A DNA stretch of 64,000 bases, taken from Isoptericola sp. BMS4. Lineage in GTDB: Bacteria; Actinomycetota; Actinomycetes; Actinomycetales; Cellulomonadaceae. The stretch is taken from contig NZ_SIRP01000001.1 in assembly GCF_011634835.1 (NCBI RefSeq), positions 434,001 through 498,000 on the forward strand. Direction: 5' to 3'. Position numbers and translations under genes: made by a program. Position 1 is the stretch's first letter. Each line of letters starts with the position of its first letter. Positions 7,391 to 15,858 of the stretch are shown here, one piece after another. Below the pieces are notes generated by a model. The model searched no databases, was not told where the DNA came from, and was given only the letters and a program-made list of their open reading frames with translations.

Positions 7391-10300
7391 TCAGTCCGCC
7401 GACGCGCCGGGCGGGAGCACCCGCAACGTCGAGAGGCCGGGGTCGCCGTCGCGCCACTCCGTGGTCAGCGCGACGTACCGGGCCGTGCGCCCGACGTCAA
7501 GGCTGCCGGTCCGGGCCCCGGCCCCGATCGTGCCGACGTCGGTGAACGTCAGCCCGTCGTCGCTCACCGCGACCACGGCCCAGGGGGCGCCCCCGCGCGC
7601 CCACGACGTCACGACCTGCCCGATCTCGCGGGGGCTGCCCAGGTCGGTGACCATGCGCCCGCCGGGCCCGGGCGTCCACGCGGTCGACGGATCGCCGTCC
7701 ACCGCGGCCGACGGCGAGGTCATGCCGTCGGGCAGCACCGACGCCGGGAACGTGAGCGTGGCGAGCGCGTGGTCGGCCACGGGGAACGGCGTCGCGGCGC
7801 CGAACCGCAGCGGCGTGCCCGCGGGGGAGGCACCGACGGTGCGCGTCGTGCCGGTCTCGGCGTGGTGCACGACGACCGGTCCGTGGCCCGTCACCGCGAA
7901 GGTCCGGGCGTCGTCGACGGCGACCTCCACGCCCGCTGGAGCCGTCCCGCCCCGCCGGGCCACGGTGGCACGGGGCGCGAGCACGACGGCGTCGCCGGCG
8001 GGGACGGTCACGTCGAGCGACGTGGTGTCCTCGCCGATCCGCTGCGTCCCGGCGAAGACGGGCACGGCGCCGCCGTCGTGCGGGACGGTGACGGTCGTCG
8101 ACACGTCGGCGGCGGTGAGGTTGAACGCGACGAGGTAGCCGTCGAGGAGGCTGACGAGCACACCGGGGTCGTCTGACTCCGGCGCAGGCCGCGCGGCCTG
8201 CGCGGACGTGGCGTCCGCGCCGCCCGGGAGCATCTCGACCAGCCGGGGGCCGTCCGTGCCGTCCGCGAGCCGCACGACGTGCCGCTCGTCGCTCGCGCGC
8301 GACACCGTCAGCGGGGCGTCCGTGCCGCGGACGACGAAACCGGCCTCGCCCTCGACGTTCAGCCACCCGCCGTCGGAGGTCAGCACCTCGTCGCCGGTGT
8401 ACCGGAACGACGCGGCGTCGTGCCAGGTCTCGCCGTCGAGCGACGTCTGCACGCGGTACTCCTGGCCGGCCGCCGCCTCCCAGCCGAGCTGGACCTGCGC
8501 CACGTCGACCGGCGAGCCCAGGTCGACCTGGATCCACGAGTCGGCGCGGGTGCGGTCCGCCCGCGAGACGGCCCAGCGCGTGTTCCCGTCGCCGTCGGTG
8601 ACGGCGCTCGCCGGCTTCCCGCCGTCGGCGCTCGACGCCGTGGCCGGGTGCCCCGCGGCGACGTCGATCCCGTCGGGGGAGAACGCGCGCAGGTGATAGA
8701 GCGAGTAGCCGTACTCGGGATTCCCGCGCACGCCCTGCATCCGGACGTAGCGGGTGGTGACCGGCGCCGGGTCGTCCGCGCCCGGCGGCACCAGGTCCAC
8801 CGTGTCGAGGCGGTGCACGTTCACGTCCTCCGGCGCTCTGCCGTAGGCGGTCGCGGTGCGCCACGTCTCGCCGTCGGTCGACGTCTGGACGAGGTACCGC
8901 TCGCCGGCGGCCGCCTCCCATGCGAGGCGCACCCCGCCCACGGTGGTCTGCTCGCCGAGGTCGACCTGGACCCAGGAGTCGGTTCGCGTCCGCTCGTCGA
9001 CGGCGACCGCCCACCGGGACGCCGCGTCGTCGTCCGTCACGGTCGCCGCGGTCCGGCCGTTCGCCGTGTCCTCGCTCGACGCCGCGGCCGGGCGGCCGGC
9101 GGCGAGGTCGGCGGCCGACTCGTCGTCGGACCCGTACGCGTGGAAGGAGTACAGCGAGTACCCGTACCGGGGGTGCCCCTGCTGGCCGAGCACGCGGACG
9201 TACCGGGCGGTGACCGGGCCGAAGGTGAGGTCGTCGACCCGGGCGGCGTTCGCGTCGGAGGTGTCGGCCGGCCACGTGGTGGGCAGGGCCTCGGTCGTCT
9301 CGCCCTCCGCCGTCGTGTACGTGCGGGAGCCGTCCAGCCCGGCGTACCCGTCCATGTCGAGGTTGCGCACCGACAGGCTCGCGTCGTCGGGCCCGGCCCC
9401 GGTCGAGGCGTAGACGGCGGACCCGGTCGGGAGGGTGGCCTGCCCGGCGTACCCGTCGCCGACCCGGAACACGGACGACGTGCCCTCGAAGCCGTCGCGC
9501 GGCGTCGTGTACGTCGTCACGTGACGGTCGTCCACCGTCGCGCCCGGGTTCGGGTACAGGAACGGCGTCGACCCCGACACGTGGAACAGCCACGAGTCGT
9601 GGCCCGGCACCCACGGGAACTTCACGAAGCCGCGGCGGCTGCCGGCTGCGGCCCACGCTTCCGCCGACTGCTGGACGGTCAGCCCCGGCCCGGCGCCGAA
9701 GTCGCGCACCCCGGCGAGGCGGGCGAAGAGCTCGTCGGCGGCCGTCGGCTCGACCGGCCCGTCCGGCGACTCGGCGGCCTCGACGTGCAGGAGGTAGGAG
9801 ATGGCGATCTCCGCGCGGGCCTCCGGCTCGTACTTCGGCTCGCCGGAGAACTTGGTGAGGCGGTCGACCGGCGGGTACGCCTGGTAGTCCGCGAGCGCCG
9901 CGGCGAGCGACGCCTCGGCGCGGGCGGCGTCCGGGTCGCGGAGGACCTGCCCGAGGAAGGCCATCGGGAGCACGTCGCGTCCGTACAGGAACTCGCGGTC
10001 GGCGACCATCGGCATGAACGGCTCGCCCTGGGCCGACATGACGAGCTCGATGGACTCCCACAGCTCCGCGGAGTTCGGCTGGCGGGTGAGGATCTCCGGC
10101 AGCGGCTCGTCGCGCAGCAGGAAGTGGATCGCGTTGCGCCCGCCGGAGCGCCAGATGTCCGACTGGTAGTGCGGCCCGAACGAGCCGTGGTTCTCCACGA
10201 GGTACGTGTCGTGGACGGTCTGCATCGTGTTGGACGACACCGGCTTCCCCGCCACGACGGCGGGGTTGTTGCGGTCGGCGGTCGGCTGTCCGGCGGCGTT

Positions 10301-11044
10301 GCGGCCCCAGTCGCCGAGCTGGTCCGCCCATCGCGCCGCGTCGGCGTCGTCCGGCGCCCAGGCGAGGCCCGGCGCGAGGGCCTGCGTGTAGACGCCGGCC
10401 TCCTCCTGCGCGGTGTCGCCCTCGAACTTGCCGGTCGGCCACTCGGCGGTCCAGTGCCCCGACAGCGGGTCGTCCCCGAAGTCGAGGTCGGCGGTGTACC
10501 GGGACTGCGCCGTGGCGATCGTCGTGAGGTGGGTCCGGGTCGTCGCGTCGAGCTCGTCCCAGAGCAGCTGCCCGGCCGCGAGGAAGTACGACTGGAACGT
10601 GGAGTCCCAGAAGAGCCGCTTCCCCCAGGTGCCGTCGGGGTCGACGAGGCGGTTGGTGGCCGCATAGTGCTCGATCGTCGCGAGCGTGTGCGCGCGGAGC
10701 TCCGCCTCGGGGACGCCGGCGACGTCCGCGTCGTACTCGCCGTGCGTGAGCAGGACGGCGTTGCCCAGGACGACGGCGAAGTTGAAGTCCTTGGCCTGGT
10801 ACACGCCGGCGGAGTCGTCCCAGACGGTCTCGGCCCAGCGCGTGTGGCGCAGCAGCGCCTCGTAGTAGTCCGCGGCGATCGGGTCGGGCGCGCCGTGCTC
10901 GGCGGCCGCCGGGGCGCTGTGCGCGGTGGTCCCGGGCACGGGCGCTCCGTGCGCGGCCGCGGCCGGGACGAGAAGCGCGACGGCGGTGGTCGCGGCGGCG
11001 AGGGCCGTCGCGCCGCGGCGTCGGCGGGAGGTGGTGCGTCTCAT
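7391..11044 (-). CDS. Large secreted discoidin-domain protein, putative carbohydrate-active enzyme
   Basis: Secreted protein of 1217 residues. A signal peptide (~1-34: Arg-rich n-region, Ala-rich core) is followed by a helix-rich region (~45-500) resembling an (alpha/alpha)n toroid of polysaccharide lyases and glycosidases (HYAATNRLVDPDGTWGKRLF, EWPTGKFEGDTAQEEAGVY), then beta-rich regions. Two F5/8 type C (discoidin) modules at ~645-735 and ~795-885 are clearly related tandem copies (both read SWxQVDLG, then LxWEAAAGxxYxVQTSxDGETW). A third, diverged copy ends the protein (~1115-1215). The ATG at 11042-11044 has AGAGGA 5 nt upstream; an upstream in-frame extension would be unsupported. I cannot name a catalytic family. 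It is its own unit behind a LacI-type palindrome. Confidence 0.8.
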   Translation of the reverse strand: MRRTTSRRRRGATALAAATTAVALLVPAAAAHGAPVPGTTAHSAPAAAEHGAPDPIAADYYEALLRHTRWAETVWDDSAGVYQAKDFNFAVVLGNAVLLTHGEYDADVAGVPEAELRAHTLATIEHYAATNRLVDPDGTWGKRLFWDSTFQSYFLAAGQLLWDELDATTRTHLTTIATAQSRYTADLDFGDDPLSGHWTAEWPTGKFEGDTAQEEAGVYTQALAPGLAWAPDDADAARWADQLGDWGRNAAGQPTADRNNPAVVAGKPVSSNTMQTVHDTYLVENHGSFGPHYQSDIWRSGGRNAIHFLLRDEPLPEILTRQPNSAELWESIELVMSAQGEPFMPMVADREFLYGRDVLPMAFLGQVLRDPDAARAEASLAAALADYQAYPPVDRLTKFSGEPKYEPEARAEIAISYLLHVEAAESPDGPVEPTAADELFARLAGVRDFGAGPGLTVQQSAEAWAAAGSRRGFVKFPWVPGHDSWLFHVSGSTPFLYPNPGATVDDRHVTTYTTPRDGFEGTSSVFRVGDGYAGQATLPTGSAVYASTGAGPDDASLSVRNLDMDGYAGLDGSRTYTTAEGETTEALPTTWPADTSDANAARVDDLTFGPVTARYVRVLGQQGHPRYGYSLYSFHAYGSDDESAADLAAGRPAAASSEDTANGRTAATVTDDDAASRWAVAVDERTRTDSWVQVDLGEQTTVGGVRLAWEAAAGERYLVQTSTDGETWRTATAYGRAPEDVNVHRLDTVDLVPPGADDPAPVTTRYVRMQGVRGNPEYGYSLYHLRAFSPDGIDVAAGHPATASSADGGKPASAVTDGDGNTRWAVSRADRTRADSWIQVDLGSPVDVAQVQLGWEAAAGQEYRVQTSLDGETWHDAASFRYTGDEVLTSDGGWLNVEGEAGFVVRGTDAPLTVSRASDERHVVRLADGTDGPRLVEMLPGGADATSAQAARPAPESDDPGVLVSLLDGYLVAFNLTAADVSTTVTVPHDGGAVPVFAGTQRIGEDTTSLDVTVPAGDAVVLAPRATVARRGGTAPAGVEVAVDDARTFAVTGHGPVVVHHAETGTTRTVGASPAGTPLRFGAATPFPVADHALATLTFPASVLPDGMTSPSAAVDGDPSTAWTPGPGGRMVTDLGSPREIGQVVTSWARGGAPWAVVAVSDDGLTFTDVGTIGAGARTGSLDVGRTARYVALTTEWRDGDPGLSTLRVLPPGASAD

Positions 11045-11071
11045 GATGTCCTCTCGACGGTGAGGGGGTCT

Positions 11072-11083
11072 GACAGCGCTGTC
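11072..11083. promoter_or_regulatory. LacI-type palindromic operator candidate
   Basis: GACAGCGCTGTC is a perfect 12-bp palindrome with the central CG typical of LacI/GalR operators, 28 bp upstream of the start of the leftward secreted protein. I see no second copy in the window, so the regulator may be the LacI protein at 19025-20101 or one outside the window. Confidence 0.5.
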
Positions 11084-11118
11084 GGACCGGTATGAACGGC
11101 CTTGCGGATCGATCGGCG

Positions 11119-11174
11119 CGGCAGTTCCCGTTCTGGTCGGCAGCTCGAGCTGCCGACCAGAACGGGAACTGCCG
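11119..11174 (-). terminator. Perfect 56-nt palindrome, terminator of ABC importer operon
   Basis: Two 28-nt arms are exact reverse complements with no unpaired loop, centred on GCAGCTCGAGCTGC. It begins 22 nt after the stop codon of the last permease gene (11197). The position is that of a terminator, although the length far exceeds what termination needs and there is no T-tract. Confidence 0.75.
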
Positions 11175-11196
11175 ACCAGACGTGTGACGGAGGTGC

Positions 11197-12102
11197 TCAG
11201 CCCTTCACGGAGCCGGACATCAGCCCGCCCATGAAGTACTTGCCGAGGATGATGTAGACGAGCAGCGTCGGCAGGGACGCGAGGAGCGCGCCCGCCATCG
11301 ACACCCCGTAGTTCTGCAGCAGCGCGCCGTTGGCGAGGTTGTTCAGCGCCACGGTGACGGGGCCGTTCTGGCTGGAGGAGAAGAACACCGCGAAGAGGAA
11401 GTCGTTCCACTCGTTGGTGAACTGCCAGATCAGCACGACCACGAAGCTGGGGATGGAGACCGGCAGGATGACCCACCAGTAGGTGCGCAGCATGCCGGCG
11501 CCGTCCACACGGGCGGCCTCGACGAGCTCGTGCGGCACCGTCATGTAGTAGTTGCGGAAGATGAGCGTGGTGATCGGGATGCCGTACACCACGTGCAGCA
11601 GGATCAGTGTCGGGATGCCGCCGGGGATGCCCAGGTCGAGCACGAGCTGCGTGAGCGGGATCATCACCGCCTGGTACGGGATGAACATCCCGAACAGGAT
11701 GAGCGTGAACACGATGTTCGCGCCCTTGAACGACCAGCGGGACAGCACGTACCCGTTGAGGGAGCCGAGCATCGCGGAGATGATCGCCGCGGGGATCACC
11801 ATCTGCAGGGAGCGCCCGATGGCGGGCCCGAGCGTGGTCCACGCCGTCTGCCAGTTCTCCGTGGTCCACAGCTGCGGCAGGTTCCACGCGCGGGCCGGCG
11901 CGGCGTCGCCGGCGCCCTTGAAGCTCGTCACGAACAGCACGTACACGGGGATGAGGACGATGACGACGAAGAGGAGCAGCACGGCGTAGCGCACCGTGCG
12001 GCCCCGGCTGAAGCGGGCGCGCCCGCCCCGGGCACCGAGGTCGACGCGGTCGCCGGCCCCGGTCGAGGCCGTGGGGGCGGTCCCGGGCGTGACGGCGGTC
12101 AT
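11197..12102 (-). CDS. Carbohydrate ABC transporter permease (MalG-type)
   Basis: Inner-membrane permease of 301 residues with about six transmembrane segments; the first spans ~38-58 after a polar, Ala/Gly-rich cytoplasmic tail. The EAA loop that docks the ATPase is ELVEAARVDGAGMLRTYWWVILP (longer than usual text allows to quote in full; it lies at ~195-217). The ATG at 12100-12102 overlaps the stop of the upstream permease (ATGA). With the genes at 12099-13001 and 13144-14442 it makes a CUT1 importer without its own ATPase, as is usual in actinobacteria, where a shared MsiK-type ATPase is used. Confidence 0.93.
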   Translation of the reverse strand: MTAVTPGTAPTASTGAGDRVDLGARGGRARFSRGRTVRYAVLLLFVVIVLIPVYVLFVTSFKGAGDAAPARAWNLPQLWTTENWQTAWTTLGPAIGRSLQMVIPAAIISAMLGSLNGYVLSRWSFKGANIVFTLILFGMFIPYQAVMIPLTQLVLDLGIPGGIPTLILLHVVYGIPITTLIFRNYYMTVPHELVEAARVDGAGMLRTYWWVILPVSIPSFVVVLIWQFTNEWNDFLFAVFFSSSQNGPVTVALNNLANGALLQNYGVSMAGALLASLPTLLVYIILGKYFMGGLMSGSVKG

Positions 12103-13001
12103 CGCTTCTCCGATCGGTTGGAGTGGACCAGGTAGGGCACGATGACCACGGCCACGATGATGAGCAGGATGGCGCCGACGGCGGCCGCGTTCGCGTAGTC
12201 GAAGCTCGACTTGAACACGAACATGTCGACGGCGGGCACCTTGGTCTGGTAGTTCGCCGGCTTGGAGATCGACATGATGAGGTCGAACGACTTCAGCGAC
12301 ATGTGGCCGATGATGATCAGGGCCGACAGCGCGATCGGGGACAGCTGCGGGAACAGCACGTGCCGGTACAGCTTCCACTCGCTGGCGCCGTCCATGCGCG
12401 CGGCCTCGCGCAGCTCCTCGGGGATGCCGCGGAAGCCGGCGAGGAACAGCGCCATCACGTAGCCGGACAGCTGCCAGATCGCGGGGATCGCGATGGCGAG
12501 GATGCCGAAGGTGACGTTGTTCCACCAGTTGTTCTGCAGGAAGTCCAGCCCGATCATCTGGAACAGCCGGTTGAGGCCGGAGGCGCTCTCGCCCTGGTTG
12601 GAGTTGAGCAGCCACCGCCACACGACGCCGGACGCGACGAACGACACGGCCATCGGGAACAGGTAGATCGAGCGGAAGAAGCCCTCGCCGCGGATCGGGC
12701 GGTCGAGCAGCCACGCCCACCCGAAGCCCATCAGCATGGTGCCGACGAGGAACGTCACCGTGAACAGCACGAGGTTGAGCAGGGAGTGCTGGAACGCCTC
12801 GGTGCCGAGCAGGTCGAGGTAGTTGCTGAACCACACGACGGAGGACGGCTCCTGGCCGGTGGCCTGGGCCGCGGTGTGGTTGTCGGTGACGGACGTGGAG
12901 AAGTTGACGCCGATGAGCCCGTAGACGAAGACGCCGACGAGGATCAGGGACGGCAGGAGCATCAGCAGCGGCGGTCCCGCGCGGCGGAGCGACTTGAGCA
13001 T
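12099..13001 (-). CDS. Carbohydrate ABC transporter permease (MalF-type)
   Basis: Membrane permease of 300 residues, partner of the MalG-type protein encoded just downstream. Hydrophobic segments start at ~10-30, and the EAA motif reads EELREAARMDGASEWKLY near residue 205. The ATG at 12999-13001 sits 6 nt after GGGAAG. It is separated from the binding-protein gene by 142 bp carrying two stem-loops, which is the usual way to make less permease than binding protein. Confidence 0.92.
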   Translation of the reverse strand: MLKSLRRAGPPLLMLLPSLILVGVFVYGLIGVNFSTSVTDNHTAAQATGQEPSSVVWFSNYLDLLGTEAFQHSLLNLVLFTVTFLVGTMLMGFGWAWLLDRPIRGEGFFRSIYLFPMAVSFVASGVVWRWLLNSNQGESASGLNRLFQMIGLDFLQNNWWNNVTFGILAIAIPAIWQLSGYVMALFLAGFRGIPEELREAARMDGASEWKLYRHVLFPQLSPIALSALIIIGHMSLKSFDLIMSISKPANYQTKVPAVDMFVFKSSFDYANAAAVGAILLIIVAVVIVPYLVHSNRSEKR

Positions 13002-13030
13002 GGTGGTCTTCCCGGTGGAGGGGCGGGGGT

Positions 13031-13115
13031 GCCGGCCCGCGCGGCCCAGGGGTGGCCGCGCGGCCGGCGGGGACGACGTCGCGCGCCGCCGGGGGGAGAC
13101 GGCGCGCGACGTCGT
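13031..13115 (-). other. Two tandem stem-loops between binding-protein and permease genes
   Basis: Stem 1 (13031-13068) pairs 16 with 15 nt and has a single bulged C; stem 2 (13073-13115) has perfect 15-bp arms beginning ACGACGTCGCGCGCC. Such structures between a binding-protein gene and its permeases commonly stabilise the upstream mRNA end or cause partial termination. Confidence 0.6.
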
Positions 13116-13143
13116 TGCCGGTCTGGGGCCCGGCGGTCGGGGG

Positions 13144-14442
13144 TCAGCCCTGAGCGGCCGCGGCCAGCTCGGACTGGTACGCCGCGAGGTCCGAGGCGCC
13201 GGTGGTGAACTTGCTCGTCGCGTCCGAGATCGCGTTGAGGGTCGCGACGGGGGCCGCGGCGCCGTGCGCGAGCGAGGACACGATGGTGTCGCTGCCGAAG
13301 GCCTCGGCCGCGGACTGCTGGTACTCGCCGAACGTGGACATGTCGACGTCGGTGCGGGCCGGGATGGAGCCCTTGGCCTTGTTGAACGCCTCCTGGCCCT
13401 CGGCCGAGCCGACGGTCTCCAGCCACGCCTTCGCGCCACCGGGGTGCGGGGCGCCCACCGGGAGGGTGAACGAGTCCGCGAGGAAGTCGAACGTGCCGTC
13501 CGAGCCGGGCACCGGGAAGTAGGTGTAGTCGTCACCCGGCTTCTTGTCCTGCTCCTCGAACGCGGCCACGGCCCAGTCGCCCATGACGTTGAAGGCCGCC
13601 TGGCCGTCGATGACCATCTGGGTGGCCTCGGGCCAGTCCAGGCCGTCGCGGTCGGAGTTCGTGTAGCCCATGAGCTGCTCGAAGTCCTCGAGGGCAGCCG
13701 TGACCTCGCTGCCCTCCCAGTCGGTGGAGCCGTCCCACAGGCCCGAGTAGGCCTCGGCGCCGAGGTCGGCGAGGAGCACCGTCTCCAGCAGGTGCACCTG
13801 CGTCCAGGTGGTCGCGACCGACAGGGGGGTCACCCCCGCGTCCTGGAGCTTGTCGAGGTCCGCCATCCAGGCGTCGAGGTCGTCGTAGGTGGCCTCGGGG
13901 TCGACGCCGTTGTCCTCCAGCACCGTGGGGTTGGCCCACACGACGTTGGCGCGGTGGATGTTCGACGGGATCGAGTAGATGGCGCCGTCCTCGGTGGACA
14001 GGCGGTCGACGAGGTCGGCGGGGAAGGCGTCGGTGAGCCCGAACTCGTCGTACAGGTCCGAGACGTCCTCGATCTGGGCCGCGTCGATGTAGTCCTGCAG
14101 CTCGGCGCCGGCGTGCGCCTGGAACGTGTCCGGCGGGTCCTGCGCCTGCAGGCGGGTCTGGAGCAGGTCCTTCGCCGCGGAGCCGGCGCCGCCGGCGACC
14201 GCGCCGTTGACGAACTCCGTGTCCGGGTGCTGCTCCTCGAACACGCCCACGAGCGCGTCGAGGCCGGCCTTCTCGGACCCGGCGGCCCACCAGGTGAAGA
14301 CCTCCACCTCGCTGGCGTCGCCGCCGCCGGTCTCGTCGGTGCCGCCGCCTCCGTCGTCGCCTCCGCCGCCGCACGCGGTCAGTGCCAGGCCTACGAGGGC
14401 GGCGCCGGCCACCGTCGCGCTGGTCCTGCGGTTCAGTCGCAT
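13144..14442 (-). CDS. Sugar ABC transporter substrate-binding lipoprotein (CUT1)
   Basis: Family-1 extracellular solute-binding lipoprotein, 432 residues. The signal peptide ends in a lipobox (LTAC, Cys24) followed by a Gly/Asp-rich linker, and the mature domain starts VEVFTWWAAGSEKAGLDALV, characteristic of CUT1 oligosaccharide binders. The ATG at 14440-14442 was chosen because the lipobox signal begins there; the longer open frame upstream is Arg-rich and has no export signal. It heads the leftward importer operon, and a promoter is recognisable in the gap shared with the divergent ROK gene. Confidence 0.93.
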   Translation of the reverse strand: MRLNRRTSATVAGAALVGLALTACGGGGDDGGGGTDETGGGDASEVEVFTWWAAGSEKAGLDALVGVFEEQHPDTEFVNGAVAGGAGSAAKDLLQTRLQAQDPPDTFQAHAGAELQDYIDAAQIEDVSDLYDEFGLTDAFPADLVDRLSTEDGAIYSIPSNIHRANVVWANPTVLEDNGVDPEATYDDLDAWMADLDKLQDAGVTPLSVATTWTQVHLLETVLLADLGAEAYSGLWDGSTDWEGSEVTAALEDFEQLMGYTNSDRDGLDWPEATQMVIDGQAAFNVMGDWAVAAFEEQDKKPGDDYTYFPVPGSDGTFDFLADSFTLPVGAPHPGGAKAWLETVGSAEGQEAFNKAKGSIPARTDVDMSTFGEYQQSAAEAFGSDTIVSSLAHGAAAPVATLNAISDATSKFTTGASDLAAYQSELAAAAQG

Positions 14443-14536
14443 CGTCGTTCCCCTACGCCGTCGTCGGTGTGGGCGCCGGCGGCGACCTCGTCGCTCCCGC
14501 CGGTGGGGCGCGTCCGTGCGCCCTGTCCCGACGCCC

Positions 14537-14566
14537 ATCCAAGGCGCCGGAGAATCTTGGTGTCAA
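14537..14566 (-). promoter_or_regulatory. Promoter of the CUT1 importer operon
   Basis: On the minus strand TTGACA (14561-14566) and TTGGAT (14537-14542) are separated by 18 bp, a plausible sigma-70-type promoter about 95 bp before the binding-protein start. A small inverted repeat CTTG-GTGT-CAAG (14556-14567) overlaps the -35 box and may be a repressor site. The rest of the 231-bp divergent gap to the ROK gene shows no motif I would name. Confidence 0.55.
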
Positions 14567-14673
14567 GAAGTGAACGCAAGAGTGGCCGGATCGTGATCTT
14601 TGCGTGAGGTTCGTAGATTCAACGGTCGTGGCGGTGCCGTGGACGTGGCCAGGTCGGCCGCTATCCTGACCGG

Positions 14674-15858
14674 GTGCGCGCAGACCGGGTGACCCCGGGC
14701 TCCCAGACTTCATTGCGTGAGGCCAACCGAGCCCGGATCGTGAGCGCCGTCCAGCAGCGTGGCTCCCTCACGCAGATCGAGCTGGCCGGCGTCACCGGCC
14801 TGTCGCCGGCCACCGTCTCCAACATCGTCAAGGAGCTCACCGCCGCCGGCGTGCTGCACACCGCGCACTCCACCCGCAACGGCCGCCGCGCGCTGCAGGT
14901 CACCCTCGCGCGCGGCCTCGGGCTCGTCGCGGGCGTGCACTTCGGTACCCGGTCCCTGCGCGTCTCCCTCGCCGACGCGTCCATGCGCGTGCTCGCCGAC
15001 CAGCGCATGCCGCTCGCGCCGGACCACCGCGCCGACACCGGGCTGCAGCGCGCCGCCCTGCTCGTGCGCGAGATGCTGCTCGACGTCGACGCCGCCCCCG
15101 ACGAGCTGCTCGGCGTCGGCGTCGGGGTCCCCGCGCCGGTCGACGTGCGCACCGGGCGCATCGCGACCGTCGGCATGATGCGCGGCTGGGACGAGGTGGA
15201 CGTCGGTGGCACGCTCTCCGACGACCTCGGCGCCCCCGTCCACGTCGACAACGACGCCAACCTCGGAGCGCTCGCCGAGGCCCGCTCCGGCGCCGGCGCG
15301 GGGCACGACGCCGTCGCGTACCTGCGCGTCTCGCACGGCATCGGCGGCGGCATCGTGCTCGGCGGGCGGATCGTGCACGGCCGCGGCGGCGTCGCCGGCG
15401 AGATCGGCCACGTGACGATCGACGAGAACGGCCCCATCTGCCGCTGCGGCAACCGCGGCTGCCTGGAGACCTTCGCCGGCGCCGGCGTCCTGCTCGCCAT
15501 GCTGTCCGAGAGCCGCGGGCCCCTGACCCTGCGCGACGTCATCGACGCCGCACGCGCCGGCGACCCCGGCTGCCGCCGGGTGCTGTTCGACGCCGGCCAG
15601 CACCTCGGCGTCGCCACCGCCAGCCTGTGCAACCTCGTCGACCCGGAGATCGTCGTCGTCGGCGGCCAGCTCGCGGACGCCGGCGAGATCCTCCTCGGAC
15701 CGATGCGGACCGTCGTCGAGCAGCGCACCATGCCGAGCGTCTCCGGGCCCGTGAGCGTGGTGCCCTCCGAGCACGGCGCCACCGCCGAGGTGCGCGGCGC
15801 CCTCACCCTCGCGCTCGACCGGGCCCGCGTGGGCGGCGCGCTGGGGGTGAGCGCATGA
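14674..15858 (+). CDS. ROK-family transcriptional repressor
   Basis: Sugar-responsive repressor of 394 residues. A winged helix-turn-helix occupies ~15-75 (LREANRARIVSAVQQRGSL, then LSPATVSNIVKEL) and a ROK sugar-kinase fold ~85-390. The zinc-binding CxCGxxGC motif is intact at C256, C258 and C263 (CRCGNRGC), and HVDNDANLGALAE marks the sugar site. The GTG start at 14674 precedes the SLREANR element typical of XylR/NagC-like ROK repressors. Its stop overlaps the next start (ATGA), so the repressor is co-translated with the xylose-type importer it presumably controls. Confidence 0.93.
   Translation: MRADRVTPGSQTSLREANRARIVSAVQQRGSLTQIELAGVTGLSPATVSNIVKELTAAGVLHTAHSTRNGRRALQVTLARGLGLVAGVHFGTRSLRVSLADASMRVLADQRMPLAPDHRADTGLQRAALLVREMLLDVDAAPDELLGVGVGVPAPVDVRTGRIATVGMMRGWDEVDVGGTLSDDLGAPVHVDNDANLGALAEARSGAGAGHDAVAYLRVSHGIGGGIVLGGRIVHGRGGVAGEIGHVTIDENGPICRCGNRGCLETFAGAGVLLAMLSESRGPLTLRDVIDAARAGDPGCRRVLFDAGQHLGVATASLCNLVDPEIVVVGGQLADAGEILLGPMRTVVEQRTMPSVSGPVSVVPSEHGATAEVRGALTLALDRARVGGALGVSA

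Noticed and set aside
11045-11887. N-terminal extension of the discoidin-domain protein into the permease region
   Set aside because: It would run through the 56-nt palindrome and antisense to nothing useful; the ATG at 11044 has a ribosome site and starts a signal peptide.
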